Source: an uncultured Dorea sp. (GTDB lineage: Bacteria; Bacillota; Clostridia; Lachnospirales; Lachnospiraceae). Taken from it: DNA of 17,822 nucleotides. Below the pieces are notes generated by a model. That model did not search any database. It had not been told where the DNA came from and saw only the letters and a list, made by a program, of their open reading frames with translations. Each line of letters begins with the position of its first letter. The first letter of the stretch is position 1. The position numbers and the translations under genes were made by a program. Where the stretch lies: NCBI GenBank assembly GCA_910579335.1, contig CAJTUQ010000057.1, positions 1 to 17,822 on the forward strand, written 5' to 3'. This document shows positions 7,044 through 14,523 of this stretch, piece by piece.

Positions 7044-7475
7044 ATGAAGATAAGTCAAATGATTTGCATGGGGATACTGACAGGACTGTCTGTAATAGAT
7101 ATCAAATGCCGGAAGATTCCTATAGGGATACTGGCAGCGGCGGATGCCGGGGCGCTTATCTATCAGGTGCTGTTTGGGAAGGAAGATGCAGCATTGGTTT
7201 TTGGAGGCATTGCAGTAGGGATATTGATGCTGGCCGTAAGCAGACTGACGGAGGAGAGTATAGGATACGGAGACAGTCTGGGAATTGCGGGCCTGGGGGG
7301 ATATCTTGGCTTTTGGAAGCTTTTGGAGGTTTTGGCGGCAGCGTTTTTCCTGTTGGCGGTATGCGGGATACTGGTTCTGACAAAGAAAAGGATGGAAAGA
7401 AAGAGTGCGCTGCCGTTTTATCCGTTTTTGGCAGTGTCCTATATTTTATATCAGCTTGGAGGTGTCTATGGATAG
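7044..7475 (+). CDS. tadV: Prepilin peptidase (TadV/CpaA type, A24 family)
   Basis: Membrane aspartic protease expected to cut the leaders of the Flp1-like pilin and the two TadE-like pseudopilins. At 143 residues it has the short TadV/CpaA form, without the methylase domain of PilD. Both catalytic aspartates are visible: D19 in VIDIKCRKIP and D77 in the GYGD motif (74-77). About four to five hydrophobic segments cover most of the chain. An AAAGGA site (7029-7034) precedes ATG 7044. The 3' end overlaps the next gene by 8 bp. The match of both active-site motifs plus the genomic setting makes this call strong. Confidence 0.92.
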   Translation: MKISQMICMGILTGLSVIDIKCRKIPIGILAAADAGALIYQVLFGKEDAALVFGGIAVGILMLAVSRLTEESIGYGDSLGIAGLGGYLGFWKLLEVLAAAFFLLAVCGILVLTKKRMERKSALPFYPFLAVSYILYQLGGVYG

Positions 7476-7896
7476 TAAAAAGGCTTTAAATGGGAGCATG
7501 ACAATTGAAATGTCATTTCTTATGCCGGTCCTTTTGCTGATGATTATGAGCAGCATATTTGCAGTATTCTACTTCCATGATAAGAATGTGCTGTCAGCGG
7601 CGGCTTATGAAACGGCTGTTGTGGGGAGTGTGAAAATGCGGGAAAAGAAAAAGGTGGCGCCGGGAGAGCTTGAAGCGTTGTTTCGGGAGCGGACGGCCAG
7701 GAAATGTATCCTGTTTTCAGGCAGCAGCGTCCGTGCAGACGCAGGAGAAAAAGAGATTCGCATTGAGGCGTCGGCAAATAAGGGGAGGCTTGGACTGTCC
7801 GTAGTCAAGAGGGCGGCGGTTACGGAGCCGGAAAACCATATCCGGGATATTCGAAGATTAAAGAAGACGGCAGGATTAGAAAAACGTGGGGATTAG
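7468..7896 (+). CDS. Second TadE-like pseudopilin
   Basis: A 142-residue single-span pseudopilin. NG|SMTIE (8-14) puts Glu14 at +5 after the predicted cleavage at Gly9, followed by the hydrophobic helix MSFLMPVLLLMIMSSIFAVF (15-34) and a short external domain. The frame is open from 7405, but GGAGGTG just before ATG 7468 and the very short leader typical of TadE-like proteins favour 7468. It overlaps tadV by 8 bp (ATGGATAG), implying coupling. The external part has no Cys, unlike the first TadE-like protein. It may be a minor subunit at the pilus tip or base; that role is inference. Confidence 0.78.
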   Translation: MDSKKALNGSMTIEMSFLMPVLLLMIMSSIFAVFYFHDKNVLSAAAYETAVVGSVKMREKKKVAPGELEALFRERTARKCILFSGSSVRADAGEKEIRIEASANKGRLGLSVVKRAAVTEPENHIRDIRRLKKTAGLEKRGD

Positions 7897-7925
7897 AGGA
7901 GAGAACAGATTAGAGGAGACGGCGG

Positions 7926-8753
7926 ATGGAACGGAAAATTACGATTGAGGAAACAGAAGTCTACCATGAAGATTACCAGATGAGAATGCTTCAGATAAAC
8001 GAAATAAAAGGGATACTTCCCGTAAAAGGGAGAGGTGTTGACGGGGCGTCTTTCTATGATTATAATGTCAGCGGCAAGGTGTCTGTACAGGCATTGTATG
8101 AGAGAAACAAAATCAGCGGGGAGGAGTTGAAGCTGTTTTTGCGGCAGCTTTTGGCGGTAATACGGGAAACGGAGAATTATCTTCTTAATATCCACTGCAT
8201 TTTGATGAAACCGGAATATATTTTTTATGAGGAAGGAAGGTTTTATTTCTGCTATTATCCGCGGGCAAAGCAGGAGCTATGGGAGGAGCTTCATAAGCTG
8301 ACGGAATATTTTGTGAAACGGGCCGACTATGAGGATAAAGAATGCGTGCGTATTGTATTTATTCTTCACAAAGAAACTATGATGGAAAATTACAGTCTGG
8401 AAAAGATTGTGAAGGAATGCCTGAAAGAAGAAAAGAAAATCAAAGCAGAGGAGACAGATGCTTTCAAGGCGCGAAAGCTGCCCGGCGTCGGGGAATGGGA
8501 GGAAGGCGAAGAGGAAGAGGAAGAGGAGGACGGTAAATGTGGGTATCAGGGAAGATACCAGAGAGATTCCGTTCCTAAAACTTCCGGCTATGACAGCGTA
8601 CAGCACGACTGGATAAAAAGACAGCATCACGGGAAACTGATTATGGAGGAGACAGAAAACATGTGGACGCCGGTAAAACGCTTTCTTAACCGGCGCAGAA
8701 AGCCGAAATGGGGAGATTGGGACGGGCTGTATATTGAAGAGGAAGAGCTGTAA
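7926..8753 (+). CDS. DUF6382 protein lacking the usual FHA domain
   Basis: A 275-residue soluble protein. Residues 1-165 match DUF6382 as I know it: DYQMRMLQINEIKGILP near the N-terminus, MKPEYIFYEEGRFYFCYYP (94-112), then ENYSLEKIV (154-162). In Clostridia this domain usually sits before a C-terminal FHA (phosphothreonine-binding) domain in Tad loci. Here the rest is a low-complexity linker with an acidic run (EWEEGEEEEEEED, 190-202) and a basic patch (RFLNRRRKPKW), and the chain stops with no FHA motif. It is the last gene of the pilus operon, 29 bp after its neighbour, with GAGGAG upstream. The role is unknown; a regulatory link is inference. The domain faintly recalls the pseudokinase fold of EssB/YukC, which is a weak guess. 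Confidence 0.72.
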   Translation: MERKITIEETEVYHEDYQMRMLQINEIKGILPVKGRGVDGASFYDYNVSGKVSVQALYERNKISGEELKLFLRQLLAVIRETENYLLNIHCILMKPEYIFYEEGRFYFCYYPRAKQELWEELHKLTEYFVKRADYEDKECVRIVFILHKETMMENYSLEKIVKECLKEEKKIKAEETDAFKARKLPGVGEWEEGEEEEEEEDGKCGYQGRYQRDSVPKTSGYDSVQHDWIKRQHHGKLIMEETENMWTPVKRFLNRRRKPKWGDWDGLYIEEEEL

Positions 8754-8772
8754 AAATATAGAAAAGTTCCGT

Positions 8773-8800
8773 TTGACTTTTGTTTAAAAATATTTACAAT
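8773..8800 (+). promoter_or_regulatory. Promoter of the LacI-family regulator gene
   Basis: TTGACT (8773-8778) and TACAAT (8795-8800) are 16 bp apart, about 35 bp before the ATG at 8835. The strong AGGAGG (8823-8828) lies 6 nt before the start. No copy of the operator palindrome found upstream of the sugar operon is seen here, so autoregulation is not apparent. Confidence 0.6.
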
Positions 8801-8834
8801 AGAATTATAAAGTCTAAAAGGAAGGAGGGATAGC

Positions 8835-9818
8835 ATGGCAAGTATCAGAGATGTGGCTAAGAAAGCAGGAGTCGGAGTAGGGACAGTGTCAAGATTTTTG
8901 AATGACAGCGGATACGTGTCGGAGGAAGCAAGAGCGAAAATCGAGGATGCAATGAAGAAGCTTGATTATACTCCCAATGAGCTGGCAAGAAATCTGTATC
9001 ATAAAAAAACAGGGATTATCGCAGTTCTTGTTCCCAATGTGTCCAACCCGTTTTTTTCCGAATTTGTGGATTATGCGGAGGCGGAGCTCTATCGCTGCGG
9101 ATTTAAGATGATGCTTTGCAACACGGAAAAAGAGAGCAATGCGGAGCTGGAATATCTGGATATGTTAAGGCGCCATATTGTGGACGGGGTTATAACGGGC
9201 GTGCACTCTCTTGATGTAGAAGAGTACAAAAAGATACATAAGCCGATAGTGGCCCTTGACCGTTATCTGGGAGAGGATATTCCGGTGGTTGCTGTGAACC
9301 ATAGGGAAGGAGGCCGTCTGGCTGCAGAGACGTTGATTGCCAACGGATGTAAAAAGGTATTGCATTTCAAGGGAGCAACGGAAGTTGAATCCCCTTACCA
9401 TGAAAGACATTATGAGTTTGAACGCGTGATGAGGCAGCATGATATACAGACGATTTGTTATGAGCTTGAATGGAACCGGCTTGATTCCCAATACTACCGG
9501 GAGGCTGTCGAAGATGTGTTTTCAAAAGGCATAGAGTTTGACGGCGTATTTGGCGTTGACCGTCTGGCGATTGAATGTATGAACGAGACGATTCGAAGGC
9601 ACAGGAAAGTTCCGAGGGATGTTAAGTTTGTATCGTATGATGGAACCTATATTACGGAGATGGTAGAGCCGAAGATGACGGCGGTCGTACAGCCCATTGA
9701 AGGACTGGCGAAGGAATCGGTCCGACTGATTCACAGATTGATAGGCGGCAGGGTCTACAAGAATAAGAATATAATACTGGACGTAGAATTAAGAAAGGGA
9801 AATACAACCATTATTTAA
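8835..9818 (+). CDS. LacI-family transcriptional regulator of the sugar operon
   Basis: DNA-binding sugar-responsive regulator, 327 residues, the normal length for LacI/GalR. The helix-turn-helix is at 4-23 (IRDVAKKAGVGVGTVSRFLN), the hinge helix near 46-58 (TPNELARNLYHKK), and the periplasmic-binding-protein-like effector domain begins at about 61 (IIAVLVPNVSNPFF). The recognition helix has the TVSR core, with F where V is more common before LN. It has its own promoter and lies 257 bp before the sugar-uptake genes, whose leader holds two palindromes of LacI type, so it very likely controls them. The inducer is probably the imported fructoside or a cleavage product; that is inference. Confidence 0.92.
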   Translation: MASIRDVAKKAGVGVGTVSRFLNDSGYVSEEARAKIEDAMKKLDYTPNELARNLYHKKTGIIAVLVPNVSNPFFSEFVDYAEAELYRCGFKMMLCNTEKESNAELEYLDMLRRHIVDGVITGVHSLDVEEYKKIHKPIVALDRYLGEDIPVVAVNHREGGRLAAETLIANGCKKVLHFKGATEVESPYHERHYEFERVMRQHDIQTICYELEWNRLDSQYYREAVEDVFSKGIEFDGVFGVDRLAIECMNETIRRHRKVPRDVKFVSYDGTYITEMVEPKMTAVVQPIEGLAKESVRLIHRLIGGRVYKNKNIILDVELRKGNTTII

Positions 9819-9893
9819 TGGGTGAAAATTAACAAAAAAAATAATATAAATTCTGCAATTGTGTACAAACTTTTAGAGAAAAGCAAAAATCAG

Positions 9894-9921
9894 TTGACAA
9901 GTTACGACAGCGTAATATAAT
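9894..9921 (+). promoter_or_regulatory. Consensus promoter of the sugar-uptake operon
   Basis: TTGACA (9894-9899) and TATAAT (9916-9921), both perfect hexamers, are 16 bp apart. Transcription should start near 9928, leaving a leader of about 150 nt before the binding-protein gene at 10076. Such a strong promoter needs tight repression, consistent with the two operators downstream. Confidence 0.75.
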
Positions 9922-9964
9922 GGGATTAAGAAAATCAAAGAGGCGCATCTTTTAGATTTTATTT

Positions 9965-10000
9965 TTTGCTCTTGGTGGAACGGGTTCCACAGAGAGCAAA
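9965..10000 (+). repeat. 36-bp nested inverted repeat around operator 1
   Basis: TTTGCTCT (9965-9972) and AGAGCAAA (9993-10000) are perfect reverse complements that flank the operator arms, separated from them by two unpaired bases on each side. In RNA this could fold into a long hairpin. A T-run follows only about 15 nt later (10015-10021), so it is not a standard terminator. Confidence 0.5.
9975..9995 (+). promoter_or_regulatory. LacI-type operator 1
   Basis: GTGGAAC-GG-GTTCCAC (9975-9990) is a perfect 7+7 palindrome around a central GG, followed by AGAGA. The half-site pattern is that of LacI-family operators, and the same 21 bp recur at 10029. It lies about 55 bp downstream of the predicted start, a position suited to blocking elongation or to looping. 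Confidence 0.75.
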
Positions 10001-10028
10001 TCCCAAACAAATTATTTTTTTGGCGAAT

Positions 10029-10049
10029 GTGGAACGGGTTCCACAGAGA
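10029..10049 (+). promoter_or_regulatory. LacI-type operator 2
   Basis: An exact copy of operator 1 (palindrome 10029-10044 plus AGAGA). The centre-to-centre distance is 54 bp, about five helical turns, so two regulator dimers would face the same side of the DNA. It ends 14 bp before the AAGGAGG ribosome site (10063-10069) of the binding-protein gene. Confidence 0.75.
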
Positions 10050-10075
10050 AAACTGTATAAAAAAGGAGGAAGATT

Positions 10076-11404
10076 ATGAGAAACAAAAAATTAAAAATGT
10101 TTTTGTCCGCAGTGATGGTCAGTGCAATGACATTAGGCATGTTAACAGGATGTTCCGGGGATGGAGGTGCTAAGGAGGCGGAGAAAGACGACAGCGGGGC
10201 AACGGTCATCAAATTTGGTATCCATGTAGCGAATCCGGCGGAGCAGGAGGCTGTCACAAACAATATCGTAGAAGCATTCAACAAGGCTAACGAGGGAAAA
10301 TACAAAGTTGAGTTTGAGGCGGCGGATACAGAAACCCATTCAAAGAATATGAAGCTGAAAGCGGAGGACGGAAGCCTGCCGCAGATTTTCTGGATTGAGG
10401 GTTCGGAAGCCTCTGAGTACAGTGAAGCGGGCGTTTTGATGGACTTGACGGATTTTCTTACTGAAAATGCAGATATCAAGGAAGCGCTTGGAGGAATGGA
10501 GGCTGCGTTTAAGGACGATAACGGCCAGTTCGGGCTTCCGTACCAGTGCAATGTACAGGGAATCTTCTATAATAAGGAAATCTTTGACAACGCTAAGGTA
10601 GAATATCCGACGGACGATACGACTTATGAAGAGTTTGTTGAGATGATAAAAAAATTAAAGGATAGTGGAGTTACGCCGCTTTCTATCGGAAGCAAGAACA
10701 GTGCATTTGCAATGTGGGAATTTAACGAGTTCCTTGCAAGATACGGATGGGAAGGCAATATTGACAACATTATTTCCGGAAAAGATAAGTTTAACAATAA
10801 GGAACTTTTGGCTTGCTTTGAGAAGCTCGAAGGATTAAAGGATGCGGCGGCATTTCCTGAGAATATGGCGACAATCGAGTATTTTGATGCAAAACAGTTA
10901 TTTAATGAAGGAAAAGCAGCGATGTTTGGAACCGGACAGTGGGATTGTGCAGAGTTTGATAAAAATATCGGCGACAAGATTGGCTTCTGGTGGGGACCGA
11001 AATTCACTGATACGCAGAGCAGCCAGGAAATCGTAATGAAAGTTCCGTCAGCGCCAATCGGTGTCAGCGCAGCGGTTGCGGACGATGAGAAATTAAAAGA
11101 GGGCGTGTATGAATTTTTGAAATTCTATTATGGCGAGGATGCGGCGAAGCTCTCTTATGAAGGCTCTATCTTCCCGGCGACAAGCTATGAGGGAATCGCA
11201 GCTTCTGACAGCCAGTATTCGATGAATACCATGATTGAGGCACTTGGAAACGGGTGGGCGAGCCCGCAGGCAGCGCCGGACCTTACAGTTTCCTCCGCAG
11301 TTCAGGAAAGCTTGTATGACGCTATCTTTGGCGTGCTTCAGGGAACGTACAAACCGGCGGAAGCGCTTGACAAGATTGATGCGGCTTTAGCGAACAGCCA
11401 GTAA
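10076..11404 (+). CDS. Sugar ABC transporter substrate-binding lipoprotein (CUT1)
   Basis: Extracellular, lipid-anchored binding protein that captures the substrate for the two permeases downstream. It has 442 residues, with a signal peptide 1-25 and lipobox LTGC (23-26), so Cys26 becomes the lipidated N-terminus. An acidic Gly/Asp/Glu-rich linker follows, and the fold of solute-binding family 1 begins near IKFGIHVANPAEQEA. The later part has the aromatic-rich FGTGQWDCAEF and IGFWWGPKF segments common in sugar binders. AAGGAGG at 10063-10069 precedes the ATG. It is the first gene of the operon under two LacI operators. Substrate specificity cannot be read directly; neighbouring GH172 and GH32 genes suggest a fructose-containing oligosaccharide. 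Confidence 0.92.
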   Translation: MRNKKLKMFLSAVMVSAMTLGMLTGCSGDGGAKEAEKDDSGATVIKFGIHVANPAEQEAVTNNIVEAFNKANEGKYKVEFEAADTETHSKNMKLKAEDGSLPQIFWIEGSEASEYSEAGVLMDLTDFLTENADIKEALGGMEAAFKDDNGQFGLPYQCNVQGIFYNKEIFDNAKVEYPTDDTTYEEFVEMIKKLKDSGVTPLSIGSKNSAFAMWEFNEFLARYGWEGNIDNIISGKDKFNNKELLACFEKLEGLKDAAAFPENMATIEYFDAKQLFNEGKAAMFGTGQWDCAEFDKNIGDKIGFWWGPKFTDTQSSQEIVMKVPSAPIGVSAAVADDEKLKEGVYEFLKFYYGEDAAKLSYEGSIFPATSYEGIAASDSQYSMNTMIEALGNGWASPQAAPDLTVSSAVQESLYDAIFGVLQGTYKPAEALDKIDAALANSQ

Positions 11405-11434
11405 TCAAAAGATGGGAAAGACAGGTTGATAGTT

Positions 11435-12322
11435 ATGCATTGGTTAAGTAAGAAGAAATATAAAATAGGTCTTATGATTCCTACATTATTGGTATACAGT
11501 GTTTTTATCATGCTGCCAATCGTCATTGCTGTAAGGTACAGCTTCACAAAGTATTCAGGAATCGGGCAGGCAAGATTTACCGGGCTTAAAAATTACGTAA
11601 GGCTCTTTCAGGATAAAATATTCTGGATATCACTAAAAAACACGATGGTCATGTTTGTACTGGCGTTTGTATTGCTGCTGACTCTGTCTTTCCTGATTGC
11701 TCTTTTGCTGAACAAGCGACTGAAGGCCGTTGATTTTTCAAAAGCGCTTATCTTTTCGCCGGCAATTATCGCACCGATTATCGTAGGAATCATATGGGTG
11801 TATATCCTGGACCCGAATATCGGTATCATCAATAATATACTGGATGCCATCGGAGCGGAGGGGCTTAAAGCCAAGTGGATTGGCGGAGACAAATTGTCGC
11901 CATACAGTATTGCCGTTATTTATTTCTGGCAGCAGCTGGGGTATCTTGTGACAATCTTTATCGCAGGATTGAAGATGATTCCGGGAGATGTGCTGGAAGC
12001 GGTTAAGATTGACGGCGCAAGTGCGGTGCAGGAGGTCAGGTACGTAATTATTCCCATGATGCGTACAACGATATCTACGGTAGCGGTATTGATTATTACC
12101 GGCGTATTTAAAATATTTGAAATCGTACAGCAGACGACAGGAGGCGGGCCGAACCATCTTTCGGAGACGCTGGTGACATACAGTTATTCCATGACGTTCT
12201 CAAGCAGCGATTACGGGTACGGCATGTCGCTCGCAACCGTGACATTTCTGCTCTCGCTGCTGATTACGGCAGTCTATACGGTGTTGACGAAGGAAAGGGA
12301 GGGAGAAAGCTATGGTAAATAA
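11435..12322 (+). CDS. Sugar ABC permease 1 (MalF-like, CUT1)
   Basis: Membrane subunit of the importer, 295 residues from ATG 11435, with about six membrane helices beginning at residue 11. The EAA loop that docks the ATPase is clear (EAVKIDGASAVQEVRYVIIPM, 188-208). The TTGGGPNHLSET-like segment before the last helices appears here as TTGGGPNHLSET, as in many MalF/UgpA-type permeases. The frame is also open from TTG 11426 (three more residues); neither has a strong ribosome site, and an AGG at 11423-11425 fits the ATG. The large external loop of enteric MalF is absent, as usual in Gram-positives. It overlaps the next gene by 11 bp. Confidence 0.92.
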   Translation: MHWLSKKKYKIGLMIPTLLVYSVFIMLPIVIAVRYSFTKYSGIGQARFTGLKNYVRLFQDKIFWISLKNTMVMFVLAFVLLLTLSFLIALLLNKRLKAVDFSKALIFSPAIIAPIIVGIIWVYILDPNIGIINNILDAIGAEGLKAKWIGGDKLSPYSIAVIYFWQQLGYLVTIFIAGLKMIPGDVLEAVKIDGASAVQEVRYVIIPMMRTTISTVAVLIITGVFKIFEIVQQTTGGGPNHLSETLVTYSYSMTFSSSDYGYGMSLATVTFLLSLLITAVYTVLTKEREGESYGK

Positions 12323-13142
12323 GAAAAAAAGGACCGTTCAGTATGTCCTGATGGCAGTGATTACTATATTAGTGGTATTTCCGTTTGTATGGATGCTGCT
12401 TCTTTCCTTTAAGACAAATTCGGAAATACTCTCCTCGCCGCTGTCATTGCCGAAATCATTTAATTTAGACAATTATAAGCATGCGATGGAAACATTGAAT
12501 TTCCCCAAATTATATGGAAATACGATTTTTGTGTGCGTCATCTCGCTGGCGGCGGAGCTTGTCATTACATTTTTCAGCTCCTTTGTGCTGGCAAGGATGG
12601 AGTTTAAAAATGAAAAGATAAGAAAGATGTTATATGGATTTTTGATAATGGGACTGTCCATTTCCCCATTTATCCTGCTGTTTCCGGTGTATAAAATAAA
12701 TGTATTTTTCGGGCTCAGAGGGAAACTTGCATTGATTTTTCCGTATATTGCAACTTCCATATCCTTTAATACCCTGCTGTTAGTAGGATATCTGAAATCA
12801 CTGCCCACAGAGATTGACGAGGCGGCGGTGATTGACGGGTGCAATATATGGGATTTGATGATAAGGGTGATACTGCCCATGACGAAGCCCGTCATTGCGA
12901 CAGTAGTCATATTTAATGTACTGTATATCTGGAATGAGTTTCCTTTTGCATCTGTAATGCTGCGGGATGTTTCTGACTATACGCTGTCTATGGGAGCCTC
13001 CTTTTTCAAAGGAACCTATACGGTTGATTACGGCGGAATCGTCGCATCCAGCGTGATGATTATTATTCCGGAGCTGATATTCTACGGAATATTCCAGAAA
13101 AATATCGTGGAAGGAATGACGGCCGGCGCGGTAAAGGGCTAG
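12312..13142 (+). CDS. Sugar ABC permease 2 (MalG-like, CUT1)
   Basis: Second membrane subunit, 276 residues, predicted six helices beginning at residue 9. It has the EAA motif EAAVIDGCNIWDLMIRVILPM (170-190) and the C-terminal tail of MalG-type permeases (FQKNIVEGMTAGAVKG). Its start overlaps permease 1 by 11 bp with a GGGAGG just upstream, which favours coupled, balanced synthesis of the heterodimer. No ATP-binding subunit gene follows. In Firmicutes, CUT1 importers are often served by one shared MsmK-type ATPase encoded elsewhere, and that is the likely case here. Confidence 0.92.
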   Translation: MVNKKKRTVQYVLMAVITILVVFPFVWMLLLSFKTNSEILSSPLSLPKSFNLDNYKHAMETLNFPKLYGNTIFVCVISLAAELVITFFSSFVLARMEFKNEKIRKMLYGFLIMGLSISPFILLFPVYKINVFFGLRGKLALIFPYIATSISFNTLLLVGYLKSLPTEIDEAAVIDGCNIWDLMIRVILPMTKPVIATVVIFNVLYIWNEFPFASVMLRDVSDYTLSMGASFFKGTYTVDYGGIVASSVMIIIPELIFYGIFQKNIVEGMTAGAVKG

Positions 13143-13176
13143 TATAACGAGTATTATCAAGTAAAGGAGAAGAGCG

Positions 13177-14502
13177 ATGAGTAACGTATCAGGATTATTT
13201 AAGGATTTAACGAAGATAAAAAAGGCAAGGAACGGAAGACTGGCAAGCTGGGACCAGCGAGGGAAGAACCAGGATTACTGGGAGATTCCGGCCAGGGAGA
13301 GCCTAGTGCTTGGAGAGATAGAGGGACCGGGGTGCATCACGCATATATGGATGACTTCCTCCTGCCGCAAGGTGAAGGCACCGAGTATCCTTGACCCGGT
13401 ATTGAATGCGTCGGCGGCGCCTGTCATGGAAATCCATCCGGCACTCGGCGTGATTTGGGATGATTATGACCCGTTTTATTATAGGAAGGCATTGATTAAA
13501 ATCACATGGGACGACCAGGATACGCCAAGTGTTTTGGCGCCTTTGGGGGATTTCTTTTGTATCGGCAACTGCTATCCGGGAAATTTCAGCTCCCTTCCTT
13601 TTAACGTATCGTTAAAGCCGGAGGAGGCGGGCAGATACGGTGCGCCATGCTCGGTATCCTGCTATTTCCCGATGCCTTTTAATAAGAAGGCAAAGATTGA
13701 AATCGTGAATGAAAACGAGCTTCCATTTATCTTATATTTTAATATTGATTACGAGATGTACAAGGAGCCTTATTTCCATTCCTGCTGGAGACGGGAGAAT
13801 CCATGCGACGGATGGGGGCCGGATATCCAGACCAATTCCCCGGAGGTCAACAACGTAGTAAACTTTAAGGGAGAGGGGAATTATACCGTTCTCGACGTGA
13901 AGGGAACGGGCCATTATGTAGGATGCAACCTCACGGTGAAGCACTATCAGGGAAGCTGGTGGGGAGAGGGCAATGACATGTTCTTTATAGACGGGGAGGA
14001 ATATCCGAGTCTTAACGGGACGGGAACGGAGGATTACTTTAACCATGCATGGGGCATGCAGCGGAATGCGTATCCGTTTTTCGGGACAATTGTGCATGAA
14101 GGAGACACAGACGGCTTTCAAGTATCCTACCGGTTCCACATTACAGATCCGGTCCGTTTCGAAAAGAGCCTGCGCGTGACGATAGAACACGGACATGCGA
14201 ACCATCTGTCTGACGACTGGAGTTCCACGGCTTACTGGTATCAGACGCTTCCGACAGAGGAGGCCATTACGATTGTGCCAGTTGAAGAGAGACTTCCGAA
14301 CGTACCGAAACTCCCGGAAAGAAAATTAAAGACACCAACGCTTTCAAATGACATGAAAGCGGCGAGAGAATCATGGGAGAAACGGTGGGAGGAGTATGCG
14401 CCGGCGAGAGAAGAGCAATTTCGTATCAAAGAGGAAAAGGCACGCCGCGAATCTAAGCTCAATACGGAATTTGCAAAGAAGCTCCGGGATGAATATAAGT
14501 AG
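13177..14502 (+). CDS. GH172 (DUF2961) glycoside hydrolase, possible difructose anhydride hydrolase
   Basis: Cytoplasmic enzyme of 441 residues, no signal peptide. The DUF2961 fold is recognisable through the GPGCITHIWMT strand (50-60) and the WWGEGNDMFFIDGE...GTGTEDYF block (261-288). GH172 includes difructose dianhydride I synthase/hydrolase from Bifidobacterium dentium, whose catalytic glutamates I recall as E270 and E291, 21 apart. Here E264 (GEGND) and E285 (TEDYF) are also 21 apart in equivalent motifs, so the active site looks intact. GH172 also contains D-arabinan-acting enzymes, so substrate is not certain. About 60 charged C-terminal residues (380-441, Lys/Glu/Arg-rich) look like a helical tail. 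AAAGGAG lies 7 nt before the ATG, and the GH32 gene follows after 21 bp. Confidence 0.82.
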   Translation: MSNVSGLFKDLTKIKKARNGRLASWDQRGKNQDYWEIPARESLVLGEIEGPGCITHIWMTSSCRKVKAPSILDPVLNASAAPVMEIHPALGVIWDDYDPFYYRKALIKITWDDQDTPSVLAPLGDFFCIGNCYPGNFSSLPFNVSLKPEEAGRYGAPCSVSCYFPMPFNKKAKIEIVNENELPFILYFNIDYEMYKEPYFHSCWRRENPCDGWGPDIQTNSPEVNNVVNFKGEGNYTVLDVKGTGHYVGCNLTVKHYQGSWWGEGNDMFFIDGEEYPSLNGTGTEDYFNHAWGMQRNAYPFFGTIVHEGDTDGFQVSYRFHITDPVRFEKSLRVTIEHGHANHLSDDWSSTAYWYQTLPTEEAITIVPVEERLPNVPKLPERKLKTPTLSNDMKAARESWEKRWEEYAPAREEQFRIKEEKARRESKLNTEFAKKLRDEYK

Positions 14503-14523
14503 AAAGCAGGCTGGAGGAGTTTT

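Noticed and set aside
7405..7467. Upstream extension of the second TadE-like gene
   Set aside because: ATG 7468 has GGAGGTG and gives a normal short prepilin leader; the extension is peptidase sequence in another frame.
6860..7489. A 209-codon plus-strand open frame across the TadE-like end and the peptidase gene
   Set aside because: It is out of frame with two well-supported genes, and its Arg/Gly/Cys-rich translation matches no family.
8508..8525. Triple GAAGAG hexamer as a possible phase-variation repeat
   Set aside because: The unit is six bases and in frame, so slippage would only change the Glu run length, and three copies are too few for frequent slippage. It is simple Glu coding.
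8277..8630. A 117-codon minus-strand open frame within the DUF6382 gene
   Set aside because: Its Leu/Phe-rich sequence is the antisense of the Glu/Lys-rich linker; no start signals were found.
9975..10044. The palindromes as CcpA cre sites
   Set aside because: The centre is GG rather than CG and several cre positions mismatch. The perfect 7+7 palindrome beside a LacI-family gene fits a local operator better.
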